A stretch of DNA of 52,050 bases, taken from contig JBHHZP010000005.1 of the NCBI GenBank assembly GCA_046758085.1, positions 1 through 52,050 of the forward strand, read 5' to 3'. The notes beneath the pieces are model-generated. The model searched no databases, was not told where the DNA came from, and was given only the letters and a program-made list of their open reading frames with translations. The stretch comes from VRUB01 sp046758085. Its GTDB lineage: Bacteria; Pseudomonadota; Gammaproteobacteria; Acidiferrobacterales; SPGG2. Shown here one piece after another: positions 44,147 through 51,317 of this stretch (within the stretch, counting starts at the first letter, position 1; every line of letters begins with the position of its first letter). The position numbers and the translations under genes were made by a program.

Positions 44147-44683
44147 ATGAAGAAAAAGTACCTAATCGTCGCGACCCTTTCCGGGTTCCTGATGGCGGGT
44201 GCGGCGGCCTGGGCGGCACCTTTCGGTGGGCCCGATGACGTCAAGTACTCTCAAGCATTGTGGAAGGCGCTCACCAAGGCCCACATGGTGGGACCTGACG
44301 CTATCATGAGCACGCCGTACAAGGGTCAGGCCCCGCATGGCGCTGTCCTCGATACTCTCGACGGCACCGTGAAGGTCAAAGGGCACAGGGGTCGCGTCAT
44401 CGTCAAGCGCAACTACGGCGGACCCGGGGTAAGCAAGAGCGCGGTGGCGAACAATCCCGGCAAATACTTGAAGGCGGTCACGGTTATGTTTAAGCGCGCC
44501 AGTGGCTACGACCCGGCCGACAAGGACTGGTTCTGGGTCAAGTTCAAGCCCGATGGTAGCTTGCACAAGAATCCCAAGGGCATGCAGCTCGCGGGCAAGG
44601 TAGCGAAGGGCATGCCCAAAGGCTGCATCGCGTGCCACAAGGCGGCCCCGGGCGGCGATTTCGTCTATAATTTCAACCGCTAG
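44147..44683 (+). CDS. Cytochrome P460-family c-type heme protein
   Basis: 178 residues from the ATG at 44147. The signal peptide is MKKKYLIVATLSGFLMAGAA. The fold is the small beta-sheet of the cytochrome P460 / cytochrome c-prime-beta family, with RVIVKRNYGG, YLKAVTVMFKRASGYDP and DWFWVKFKPDG. One heme c site lies near the end: C160-I-A-C163-H164. P460 proteins oxidise hydroxylamine or bind NO; some members have a Lys crosslinked to the heme. Several Lys are present (for example K77-K79 and K87), but I cannot tell which would crosslink. Periplasmic. Confidence 0.85.
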   Translation: MKKKYLIVATLSGFLMAGAAAWAAPFGGPDDVKYSQALWKALTKAHMVGPDAIMSTPYKGQAPHGAVLDTLDGTVKVKGHRGRVIVKRNYGGPGVSKSAVANNPGKYLKAVTVMFKRASGYDPADKDWFWVKFKPDGSLHKNPKGMQLAGKVAKGMPKGCIACHKAAPGGDFVYNFNR

Positions 44684-44707
44684 TCGTTTAATTGCAGCGC
44701 GTCTAAG

Positions 44708-44739
44708 CGCTGCCCGGCCCCTGGTTGGGCCGGGCAGCG
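44708..44739. terminator. Strong hairpin between convergent genes
   Basis: CGCTGCCCGGCCC (44708-44720) and GGGCCGGGCAGCG (44727-44739) form a perfect 13-bp GC-rich stem with a six-base loop. It lies between the convergent cytochrome and pentapeptide-repeat genes and probably ends transcription in both directions, although no T-run flanks it. Confidence 0.65.
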
Positions 44740-44787
44740 TGATCACGCTTTAACAGACTAAACGCGCACCAGGCAACGCTGCACGGG

Positions 44788-45303
44788 TCACTTTATCACG
44801 CAGCCCCAGCCACCCTTAGGCGGGAAGCCGCCGCAGCGAACGCCGTCCTTGAAGCGTGCACCTTCTAGTTGTACGCCGATGAGTTCCACGAACTCGAAGG
44901 CGAGATCGACATCGAGGTGCCGCAGATCCGCCCACCGCAGGTCCGCGCCGATCAGCTTCACCTCGGACAGATCGACACCCAACAGGCGCGCACCCTGTAG
45001 CTTTGCGCCCTGGAAGTTTGCGTTGGCGAGCCTCGCACGTTCCAACGTGGCACCGGTCAGATCGCCTCCGTTCAGTTTAACGCCCTGCAGATCGGCATCG
45101 TTGAGATTGCTCCACTTGAGCTGGGCTCCTTCGAGTGCTTTGTTGCGTAAGTCTGCACCTTGGAGGTCGCAACCGTTGCAGATCTTGGTATCAAGCAAGG
45201 ATTTTAGATCTGCCTGATCAAACCCGAGCGTGGCTGCCGGGGCGCAGAAGCTGAGTACGACGAAAGTCGAAATAGTTGCAATCCAGTGAGTCACTTGTTG
45301 CAT
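44788..45303 (-). CDS. Exported pentapeptide-repeat protein
   Basis: 171 residues from the ATG at 45303, with GAGGAA at a good distance. A signal peptide (WIATISTFVVLSFCAPAATLG) is followed by about 17 A(D/N)LxG-type repeats (CDLQGADLRN, LNDADLQGVKL, ATLERARLANANFQGAKLQ, GADLRWADL) that should form a right-handed quadrilateral beta-helix. The C-terminus adds a Cys-containing cap (GVRCGGFPPKGGWGC) that may form a disulfide with CNGC near the start. Function unknown; the cytochromes on both sides suggest a periplasmic partner role. Confidence 0.85.
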   Translation of the reverse strand: MQQVTHWIATISTFVVLSFCAPAATLGFDQADLKSLLDTKICNGCDLQGADLRNKALEGAQLKWSNLNDADLQGVKLNGGDLTGATLERARLANANFQGAKLQGARLLGVDLSEVKLIGADLRWADLRHLDVDLAFEFVELIGVQLEGARFKDGVRCGGFPPKGGWGCVIK

Positions 45304-45357
45304 TGGATATTCCTCGGTAGGTGGTCGGTACACGACGTAATTGAATCGAGGCCAGTA

Positions 45358-45993
45358 ATGAGACAGTTTCTAATCCGAAGCGTTCTTTATCTGTTTATTC
45401 TAGGATCCGTGAGCGGCGTCGCGGCTGATGGTAATCCCGAGAGGGGTGAGCGATTTTTTGTCATTTGTCAGGGCTGTCATGGCGAGCGCGCCCAAGGAAA
45501 AAAGGAGTCCGGAGCGCCGCGTCTTGCTAACCAGCATGGGTGGTACCTGACCCGTCAATTGCAAAATTTCAGGGACGGCATCCGTGGTAGCCATGAAGAC
45601 GATAGCTACGGACAGCTGATGAGCGCGATGGCAAAGACGCTACCCGATCAACAGGCGGTGCTGGATGTGGTGTCATATATAATGACACTGGATATCGGCG
45701 CTGTGCAGCAAACGGGCGGTAATGAAGTTAATGAAAAAGGCAGAATAACATTCGCCTCATGCCAATCGTGCCACGGTCTCAAAGCAGAGGGGAATCAAGC
45801 GATCGGCGCCCCACGCCTGGCAGGTCAGTATCAATGGTACTTGATCCGTCAGTTACAGAATTTCAAGGGAGATATGCGCGGGACACACGAGCTTGATACC
45901 TATGGCCAAACCATGCGATCCGTAGCCCACGCGCTCCTCCCTGACGAGCAAACGATAAGAGATGTAGTCGCATATATCACGACACTTCAATAA
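45358..45993 (+). CDS. Diheme cytochrome c4-like protein
   Basis: 211 residues from the ATG at 45358. After a signal peptide (FLIRSVLYLFILGSVSGVAA) come two similar cytochrome c domains. Heme sites are C37-Q-G-C40-H41 and C135-Q-S-C138-H139. The axial methionines are probably in QLMSAMAKTL and QTMRSVAHAL. GAPRLANQHGWYLTRQLQNFRDGIRG and GAPRLAGQYQWYLIRQLQNFKGDMRG show the internal duplication. Cytochrome c4 shuttles electrons from the bc1 complex to terminal oxidases. Divergent from the pentapeptide-repeat gene. Confidence 0.9.
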   Translation: MRQFLIRSVLYLFILGSVSGVAADGNPERGERFFVICQGCHGERAQGKKESGAPRLANQHGWYLTRQLQNFRDGIRGSHEDDSYGQLMSAMAKTLPDQQAVLDVVSYIMTLDIGAVQQTGGNEVNEKGRITFASCQSCHGLKAEGNQAIGAPRLAGQYQWYLIRQLQNFKGDMRGTHELDTYGQTMRSVAHALLPDEQTIRDVVAYITTLQ

Positions 45994-46400
45994 TCTGCAC
46001 AATGGCGCATGTATGCGCTGAGCCGACCGCGTGCCATTTTAGGGTGAGCTACCGTTGCCCTTCCAAGTACCTCCGGGAGGAGCTTCCACTACCCGCCGTT
46101 TTCACGCGACCGACGGGTATCTCGGCATGTAGTCAGTGCCCCCAGCTCGACCACGGGCAGAAACGGGCGCCGTTCGCGCTGGCACCGGCGAGCTTGGCTG
46201 TTGCCAGTGCTCACGCAAGCTGTGGTGGCTCACCGCAGGTCCGTCGCCAGGTACTTGAGGCTTGTCGCCGGCAGATCTCGCGTGTCAGAATCGCGGACGT
46301 GGTACCGCGTCCCCGCGCCCGTAGCGGCTGCGTTGCTGCACATGCAGGCGCGATCAGCGTTGGGCCTTCGCCTGCGCGCGCAAACCACGAGGAGGGTGTC
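45994..46400. other. Intergenic region upstream of fadD
   Basis: The fadD frame is open through these 407 bases, but the predicted sequence is Arg/Ala/Pro-rich and unrelated to FadD. I see no gene here and no clear terminator after the cytochrome gene. GAGGAGGG just before 46401 is the ribosome binding site of fadD. Confidence 0.4.
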
Positions 46401-48077
46401 GTGGAGAAGATCTGGTTGAAGCATTATCAAAAGGGTATTCCCGCCGAGGTCGACCTGGCCCAGTTCACATCGCTCAAGGACATCATCGAAAAAAGTTGCC
46501 GCAAATACAAGAACCTGCCGGCCTACAGCAACATGGGGGTGACCCTCACATACGCCGAGGTCGACGAGCACAGCCGGCGCTTCAGTGCCTATCTTCAAAA
46601 AGTTGTCGGGCTCGAGAAAGGCGACAGGGTCGCCATTATGATGCCCAATGTCTTGCAATACCCGGTCGCCCTGTTCGGTATCCTGCGCGCCGGGATGACA
46701 GCCGTGAACGTCAATCCGCTCTACACGCCACGTGAGCTCGAGCACCAGATGAACGATTCCGGCACCCAGGCGATCGTGATTCTTGAGAATTTTGCGCACA
46801 CATTGGAGCAGGTCATCTCGAATACGCCGATCAAGACCGTGTTTACGACCCAGATTGGAGATATGTTCCCGTTCCCCAAGTCGGCCCTGGTTAACTTTGT
46901 GGTCAAGCGCATAAAGAAGATGGTGCCACCGTGGAATATCCGGGGGACGGTAAGATTCATGAACGCTCTGAATGCCGTGAACCCCAAGGCGCTGGAAGAG
47001 GTGCACCTCACGCATGACGATATCGCTTTTCTGCAGTATACGGGTGGCACCACCGGCGTCGCTAAGGGCGCGATGCTGACGCACGGGAATATGGTTGCCA
47101 ATCTGCAGCAGGCCTCGGCGTGGGTCGGTCCGAGCATGGACGAAGGAGTGGAAGTTGTCATTACGGCCTTGCCGCTATATCACATCTTTTCACTCACAGT
47201 GAATTGCCTCGTGTTTCTCAAGATCGGCGCGCACAATGTTTTGATCACGAATCCGAGGGATTTTCCCGCCTTCGTCAAGGAGCTCAAGAAAGTAAAATTT
47301 AGCGTGATCACCGGAGTGAACACGCTGTTCAATGCACTGCTGCACACGCCAGGATTTGACGAGGTGGATTTTAGCCGGCTCAAGCTTACACTGGGCGGCG
47401 GCATGCAGGTGCAGCGCGCGGTGGCGGAGGCATGGCAAGCGGTGACGGGGGTACCGTTGATTGAGGCGTACGGGCTGACCGAAACATCACCCGGGGTCTG
47501 CGTTAATCCGCTTGATCGCAAGGCGTACACTGGGGCTATTGGCATACCGATTCCGTCAACCGAGGTGAGCATACAGACCGATGATGGGAAGCAGCTTGCG
47601 CTTGGAGAGGTGGGCGAGATCTGCGTGCGAGGTCCGCAAGTCATGCGCGGCTACTGGAACCGTCCTGAGGAGACCGAGAAGGCCATTTCCAAAGATGGCT
47701 GGTTCCGCACGGGCGATATGGGCCGGATGGAAGAAAACGGGTATGTCTTTATCGAAGACCGGAAAAAAGACATGGTTCTTGTCTCCGGCTTCAATGTCTA
47801 TCCCAACGAGATAGAAAGCGTTGTCGTCGGCCATGGCGGGGTACTGGAGGCGGCCGCGATCGGGGTACCCGACGCGAAATCAGGGGAGGCCGTCAAGCTC
47901 TTCGTCGTGAGGAGGGACCCGGAGCTCACCGCCGAGCGCATCATCGAGCACTGTCGCAAGAATTTGGCCGGCTATAAAATTCCCAAGCACGTGGAGTTTC
48001 GCGACGAGCTACCCAAGACCAACGTGGGCAAGATCTTGCGCCGCGCCTTGCGCGACAAAGACACTGCTGCAACCTGA
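46401..48077 (+). CDS. fadD: Long-chain fatty acid--CoA ligase
   Basis: 558 residues from the GTG at 46401, which has GAGGAGGG six bases upstream and aligns with the E. coli FadD N-terminus (KIWLKHYQKGIPAEVD). The ANL-superfamily motifs are QYTGGTTGVAKGA (ATP loop), LGGGMQVQRAVAEAW, EAYGLTETSPGVC, GWFRTGDMGRM, and the C-terminal Lys in PKTNVGKILRRAL. It activates fatty acids to acyl-CoA at the inner membrane. PLYTPRELEHQMNDSG is near identical to E. coli. Confidence 0.95.
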   Translation: MEKIWLKHYQKGIPAEVDLAQFTSLKDIIEKSCRKYKNLPAYSNMGVTLTYAEVDEHSRRFSAYLQKVVGLEKGDRVAIMMPNVLQYPVALFGILRAGMTAVNVNPLYTPRELEHQMNDSGTQAIVILENFAHTLEQVISNTPIKTVFTTQIGDMFPFPKSALVNFVVKRIKKMVPPWNIRGTVRFMNALNAVNPKALEEVHLTHDDIAFLQYTGGTTGVAKGAMLTHGNMVANLQQASAWVGPSMDEGVEVVITALPLYHIFSLTVNCLVFLKIGAHNVLITNPRDFPAFVKELKKVKFSVITGVNTLFNALLHTPGFDEVDFSRLKLTLGGGMQVQRAVAEAWQAVTGVPLIEAYGLTETSPGVCVNPLDRKAYTGAIGIPIPSTEVSIQTDDGKQLALGEVGEICVRGPQVMRGYWNRPEETEKAISKDGWFRTGDMGRMEENGYVFIEDRKKDMVLVSGFNVYPNEIESVVVGHGGVLEAAAIGVPDAKSGEAVKLFVVRRDPELTAERIIEHCRKNLAGYKIPKHVEFRDELPKTNVGKILRRALRDKDTAAT

Positions 48078-48168
48078 GAAAGGTCATGCCGATGAGTGCC
48101 GAAGTGCTTGCCGGTCGCCGGCGGCCGCTCTGGGGAATGTCGGAACCTGACAGGCGAAGCCGGGCCCC

Positions 48169-48573
48169 TCAGTACAGCTCACACAAACCACGCAACACCA
48201 GGTCGGTAAAGCTCACGATGCCAATCACATTGCCGTGCTGTATTACGGGCGCCCGTGAGAGATCAAATCGGCTAAACAGCCGCGCGCAGTAGCGGATGTC
48301 CATGTCTGGGTCAACGGCGAGAACGGGCTTGGCCATGATTTCATAAACATTAACCCGCTCGGGCGCGCGGTCCTTGGCCAGCACGTGGCGGGCGATATCC
48401 GAGATAATCAGTAGACCGTACTCATCGCCCTCGTGGCGCTTGTTTACGATCAGGCACTTGGCATCTTTCTCCTTGAGAATACGCAGCGCCTGCTCGATAG
48501 TCGCCATGCCGTCCACGATGGGAACGTTTGTCCTCATAACATCGCGTACGCGAATGAGTTTGCGCTCTTTCAT
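48169..48573 (-). CDS. CBS-domain pair protein
   Basis: 134 residues made only of two CBS motifs: VRDVMRTNVPIVDGMATIEQALRILKEKDAKCLIV and VYEIMAKPVLAVDPDMDIRYCARLFSRFDLSRAPVI. CBS pairs bind adenosine nucleotides such as AMP, ATP or SAM and regulate attached or partner proteins. The ribosome binding site GAGGAGGAAAT lies inside the preceding PII-like gene, and the start overlaps its stop (ATGA). It is the last gene of the DUF1538-DUF1538-PII-CBS operon. Confidence 0.92.
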   Translation of the reverse strand: MKERKLIRVRDVMRTNVPIVDGMATIEQALRILKEKDAKCLIVNKRHEGDEYGLLIISDIARHVLAKDRAPERVNVYEIMAKPVLAVDPDMDIRYCARLFSRFDLSRAPVIQHGNVIGIVSFTDLVLRGLCELY

Positions 48574-48920
48574 ATTTCCTCCTCGACGGTACCGGATAGC
48601 TTTCGAATTTGCTGGGTTACCCCAACCGCGTCGTCAACATCTATTTGAAATGCAATTCCGGTCCCGGGCTTCTTGTCAAATTCACCGGCGTCGGAAATCG
48701 TCTCCAGGATTTTTCGGCTCAGGTGTTCTTCCACCAGAAACATAAGTACGTCCCGCTGCGTTTCAAGCTCCAACCCGAAGAATGTCTTACTGCGTTCCAG
48801 CCCCTCGCCGCGGGCCTGGTTGATCACGGTAGCGCCGGTCGCGCCGGTGTCCCGGGCGGCGTTCAATACCGCATCGGTCTTGTCGTCTTCCACCAGCGTG
48901 ATAATTAGCTTGAAGTGCAT
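48570..48920 (-). CDS. PII-like signalling protein
   Basis: 116 residues, the size of a PII subunit. The beta-alpha-beta ferredoxin fold is seen in FKLIITLVEDDKTDAVLNAARDTGATGATVI and the T-loop region GEGLERSKTFFGLELETQRDVLMFLVEE. The second half is LSRKILETISDAGEFDKKPGTGIAFQIDV, where KPGTG resembles the PII C-loop. The T-loop lacks the uridylylated Tyr context (RGAEY) of GlnB, so this is an atypical PII with its own regulatory chemistry. It has a strong ribosome binding site (AAGGAGGAG) and lies 32 bases after the DUF1538 gene. Confidence 0.85.
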   Translation of the reverse strand: MHFKLIITLVEDDKTDAVLNAARDTGATGATVINQARGEGLERSKTFFGLELETQRDVLMFLVEEHLSRKILETISDAGEFDKKPGTGIAFQIDVDDAVGVTQQIRKLSGTVEEEI

Positions 48921-48952
48921 GATTCTCCTCCTTAGATCTTAGCCCGCTTTGT

Positions 48953-49819
48953 TCACTCCGCATCAACCTTGTGCTCGTCCTTTGCCGTTGTCGCAGCACC
49001 ATCTGGTAGCGCCTGCGCTTCTATTTCCCGAGCCATTTTGGCCTTCTTGCCGCGCGGGCGTTGCATGCGCCACTCCGCCAGCTGGGCGTAGGCCATCACC
49101 GACATGATCGCAAACAGGGCTGCGAATGCGATCAGCCCGAATCCGTCGATGACGGAGCTGCGGCCCGGGACGTTCTCTGCCAGCCCCAGTCCCAGGGCGG
49201 TGACCAGGGGCACAGTGACTGTTGAGGTAGTGACCCCTCCGGAGTCGTAGGCCAGTGCGATGATCAGCCGGGGAGCGAACAGGGTTTGCACGATGACAAT
49301 GATATATCCACCAATTATGTAGTAGTGCAACGGTGTGCCAGTCACGATTCGAACGCTTCCCACTGCGATGCCGATACCGACTCCGATCGCCACCGCCACT
49401 CGCAGTCCCCAGGTATTGATGGCGCCGCCCGAGGCCTGGTGGGCCTTGGTGGCTACGGCGATCAGCGCCGGCTCGGCGATCGTAGTGGAGAAACCGATCG
49501 CCGCAGCGAACAGGTAAACCCACTTATAGTCTTGCCAGCGCAGGATAGCGGGTATGTTCTCGATGCTGCCATTGATGAAGTGCGAATCTGTGAGTTGCGT
49601 TGCCATGAGCTTGCCGATCGGGAACAGTGCCTGCTCTAAGCCTAGCAAGAAGAGTGCCATGCCCAGGATGACGTAGGCGAACCCTACGAGCACACGCCTG
49701 AGATGCGGGATCCGCTGGCGCAGAATGAGTAGTTGTGCCACGACGATGACGAGCACAATCGGCAATACATCGCGCAGTGTTTCACCCAGGACCGTCAGGA
49801 TTCCGTGCAACCAATTCAT
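48953..49819 (-). CDS. DUF1538 membrane protein, second copy
   Basis: 288 residues. Several membrane helices: LPIVLVIVVAQLLIL, VLVGFAYVILGMALFLLGLEQALFPIG, then FAAAIGFSTTIAEPALIAVATKA, VAIGVGIGIAVGSVRIV, YYIIGGYIIVIVQTLFAP. The landmark TxAEPALIAVATKA and the GGVTTSTVTVPLVTALGLGLA block are shared with the next gene. The C-terminus adds a basic cytosolic tail (RGKKAKMAREIEAQAL) of about 45 residues. DUF1538 proteins are predicted permeases of unknown substrate. The start overlaps the stop of the first copy. Confidence 0.88.
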   Translation of the reverse strand: MNWLHGILTVLGETLRDVLPIVLVIVVAQLLILRQRIPHLRRVLVGFAYVILGMALFLLGLEQALFPIGKLMATQLTDSHFINGSIENIPAILRWQDYKWVYLFAAAIGFSTTIAEPALIAVATKAHQASGGAINTWGLRVAVAIGVGIGIAVGSVRIVTGTPLHYYIIGGYIIVIVQTLFAPRLIIALAYDSGGVTTSTVTVPLVTALGLGLAENVPGRSSVIDGFGLIAFAALFAIMSVMAYAQLAEWRMQRPRGKKAKMAREIEAQALPDGAATTAKDEHKVDAE

Positions 49820-50553
49820 TAAATGATCATCCCGTACGCCATGACAAAGATCATCGGCGTAAGCGAGGCCAGGGCAATTATTCCGAATCCATCGACCATG
49901 GGATTGCGGCCCTTGATGCTGGATGCAAGACCGATGCCTAGCGCCGTCACGAGTGGCACCGTGATCGTCGATGTGGTCACGCCCCCGGCATCATAGGCAA
50001 TGCCGATTATTTCTCTGGGGGCGAAAAAGGTCATGATGACAACGCCGATATATCCCACGACAATGAGATACTGGATTGGCCAACCACGTATAATTCGTAC
50101 GACGCCTACGACGACGGCAAGTCCGACTGCTAATCCTACGGTCATACGCAGCCTGAATGCATACGCTTCGCGCGCGTCCTCCGTAGTAGAGATCACACCA
50201 CCGTTGGCCGCAACATCGGCCGCCTTTGTGGCAACGGCGATCAAGGCGGGTTCCGCAAATGTGGTGGCAAAGCCCAGTGCAAAGGCAAAGACCAGCAGCC
50301 AGAAAAGCTTTCCTTTGCGCGCGAAACTATATGCCAGCGACTCCCCAATCGGGAACAGTGCCATCTCCAGTCCGCGCAAGAACAGCGTGAGGCCCAGAAT
50401 CACCAACATGGTACCGATAAGCAGCCCAGCCAAGTTCGGCAGCGGCTGGCGCAGTACGATTGTCTGGAAAAACGCGATGACCAGAAGGACCGGCGCCACG
50501 TCGCGAACGCTGTCAATAATGGAATGAAGAAAAGCAGCTCCTTTTGTTCTCAC
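49819..50553 (-). CDS. DUF1538 membrane protein, first copy
   Basis: 244 residues with a GTG start. It has the same layout as the downstream paralogue: APVLLVIAFFQTIVL, TMLVILGLTLFLRGLEMALFPIGESLAY, FALGFATTFAEPALIAVATKA, MTVGLAVGLAVVVGVVRII, YLIVVGYIGVVIMTFFAPREI and GGVTTSTITVPLVTALGIGLAS. A 20-residue loop after ATKA (AANGGVISTTEDAREAY) is its own. The two proteins are probably halves of a heteromeric transporter. It is the first gene of the operon. Confidence 0.88.
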   Translation of the reverse strand: MRTKGAAFLHSIIDSVRDVAPVLLVIAFFQTIVLRQPLPNLAGLLIGTMLVILGLTLFLRGLEMALFPIGESLAYSFARKGKLFWLLVFAFALGFATTFAEPALIAVATKAADVAANGGVISTTEDAREAYAFRLRMTVGLAVGLAVVVGVVRIIRGWPIQYLIVVGYIGVVIMTFFAPREIIGIAYDAGGVTTSTITVPLVTALGIGLASSIKGRNPMVDGFGIIALASLTPMIFVMAYGMII

Positions 50554-51317
50554 TACCGCGGGCTTCTCACATCGTAGGGGTTAATGGCGTAACGCCTGCG
50601 AAAAGATGAGCACCAGACGGTTCATGCGGGCGTTTCTCACGGCCTTGGCATCAGCGTACACCGGCGTGGTGGCCAAATAGATCGAACATCGCTTGGTGGT
50701 ACAACAAACGAAAAATGATCCGCGCGCCGGTGCCGGTGCCCGCGGCGCGCCGGGATACTAGCTATAAAGCGCTTTCCTGCAGTGCTGTTCATTGAGGTTC
50801 TTTTTCGTGGTGTAGCGCATCGCGACCGCAGATTTTCGCAAGCGTGCCACGTACGCTCAATTGCTTGATCGCGCCGATTTTCAACCCGGCCGCCAGTTTA
50901 CCAGACTCGCTTTCGCGCCCACGCCAATTTCGTGCTCACCATGGTTGACCCCACAGTCAGCAGAAATGGCGGGCGTCTGTAGAATATCGACCCCCCGACA
51001 ATAATTCGCCTGCCGTCTTCAAGTCGGTTATGATTTGTGGGGCTGTATCGCAGGCGGCGAAATTACGCATGGCTGGGTAATGTTGGACCATGGTACAGGG
51101 GCGTCAGTTATGCCGGTAGTTGATCCAGATCAAACAGGGCCCTGGCGTTGCGGGAGACGAACAGGGGATACTAGGCACTATGACAAGTGCTGCCATTCCA
51201 GCCAGTCGGTTTGCGCTGAGCGCGGTGCCCCACCGTTTGATTCCTGAGAGACGTTACCGTGCCGCACCAGAGCCTGGGTTCTGGGATTTTCTATTATTGA
51301 CAGGGTAGGACCGTTAC
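50554..51317. other. Long intergenic region between the DUF1538 operon and icd
   Basis: These 764 bases hold no gene I can support. A minus-strand frame of about 48 codons (50796-50940 region) looks protein-like at its end, but has no start codon. A 42-codon plus-strand frame from ATG 51180 to TAG 51308 ends nine bases before icd. A perfect FNR-type box lies at 51120-51133. The GC-rich stretch near 50715-50752 can fold on itself. The icd ribosome binding site (TAGGA) is at about 51306-51310. Confidence 0.45.
51120..51133 (+). promoter_or_regulatory. Perfect FNR-type box
   Basis: TTGATCCAGATCAA is an exact TTGAT-N4-ATCAA palindrome, the consensus site of oxygen-responsive Fnr/Anr proteins. 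Centred at 51126.5, it would put a class II start near 51168; the GATACT at 51167-51172 is a weaker -10 for a start near 51179. The likely controlled gene is icd, 185 bases downstream. The Crp-type regulator at 39982 lacks the cysteines of Fnr, so the regulator is encoded elsewhere. Confidence 0.6.

Noticed and set aside
46002..46400. N-terminal extension of the fadD frame
   Set aside because: The extension is Arg/Pro-rich and unrelated to FadD, and a GTG with an excellent ribosome binding site at 46401 matches the family start.
50796..50940. Protein-like minus-strand stretch in the icd upstream region
   Set aside because: Only about 48 codons, no start codon in frame and no family match.
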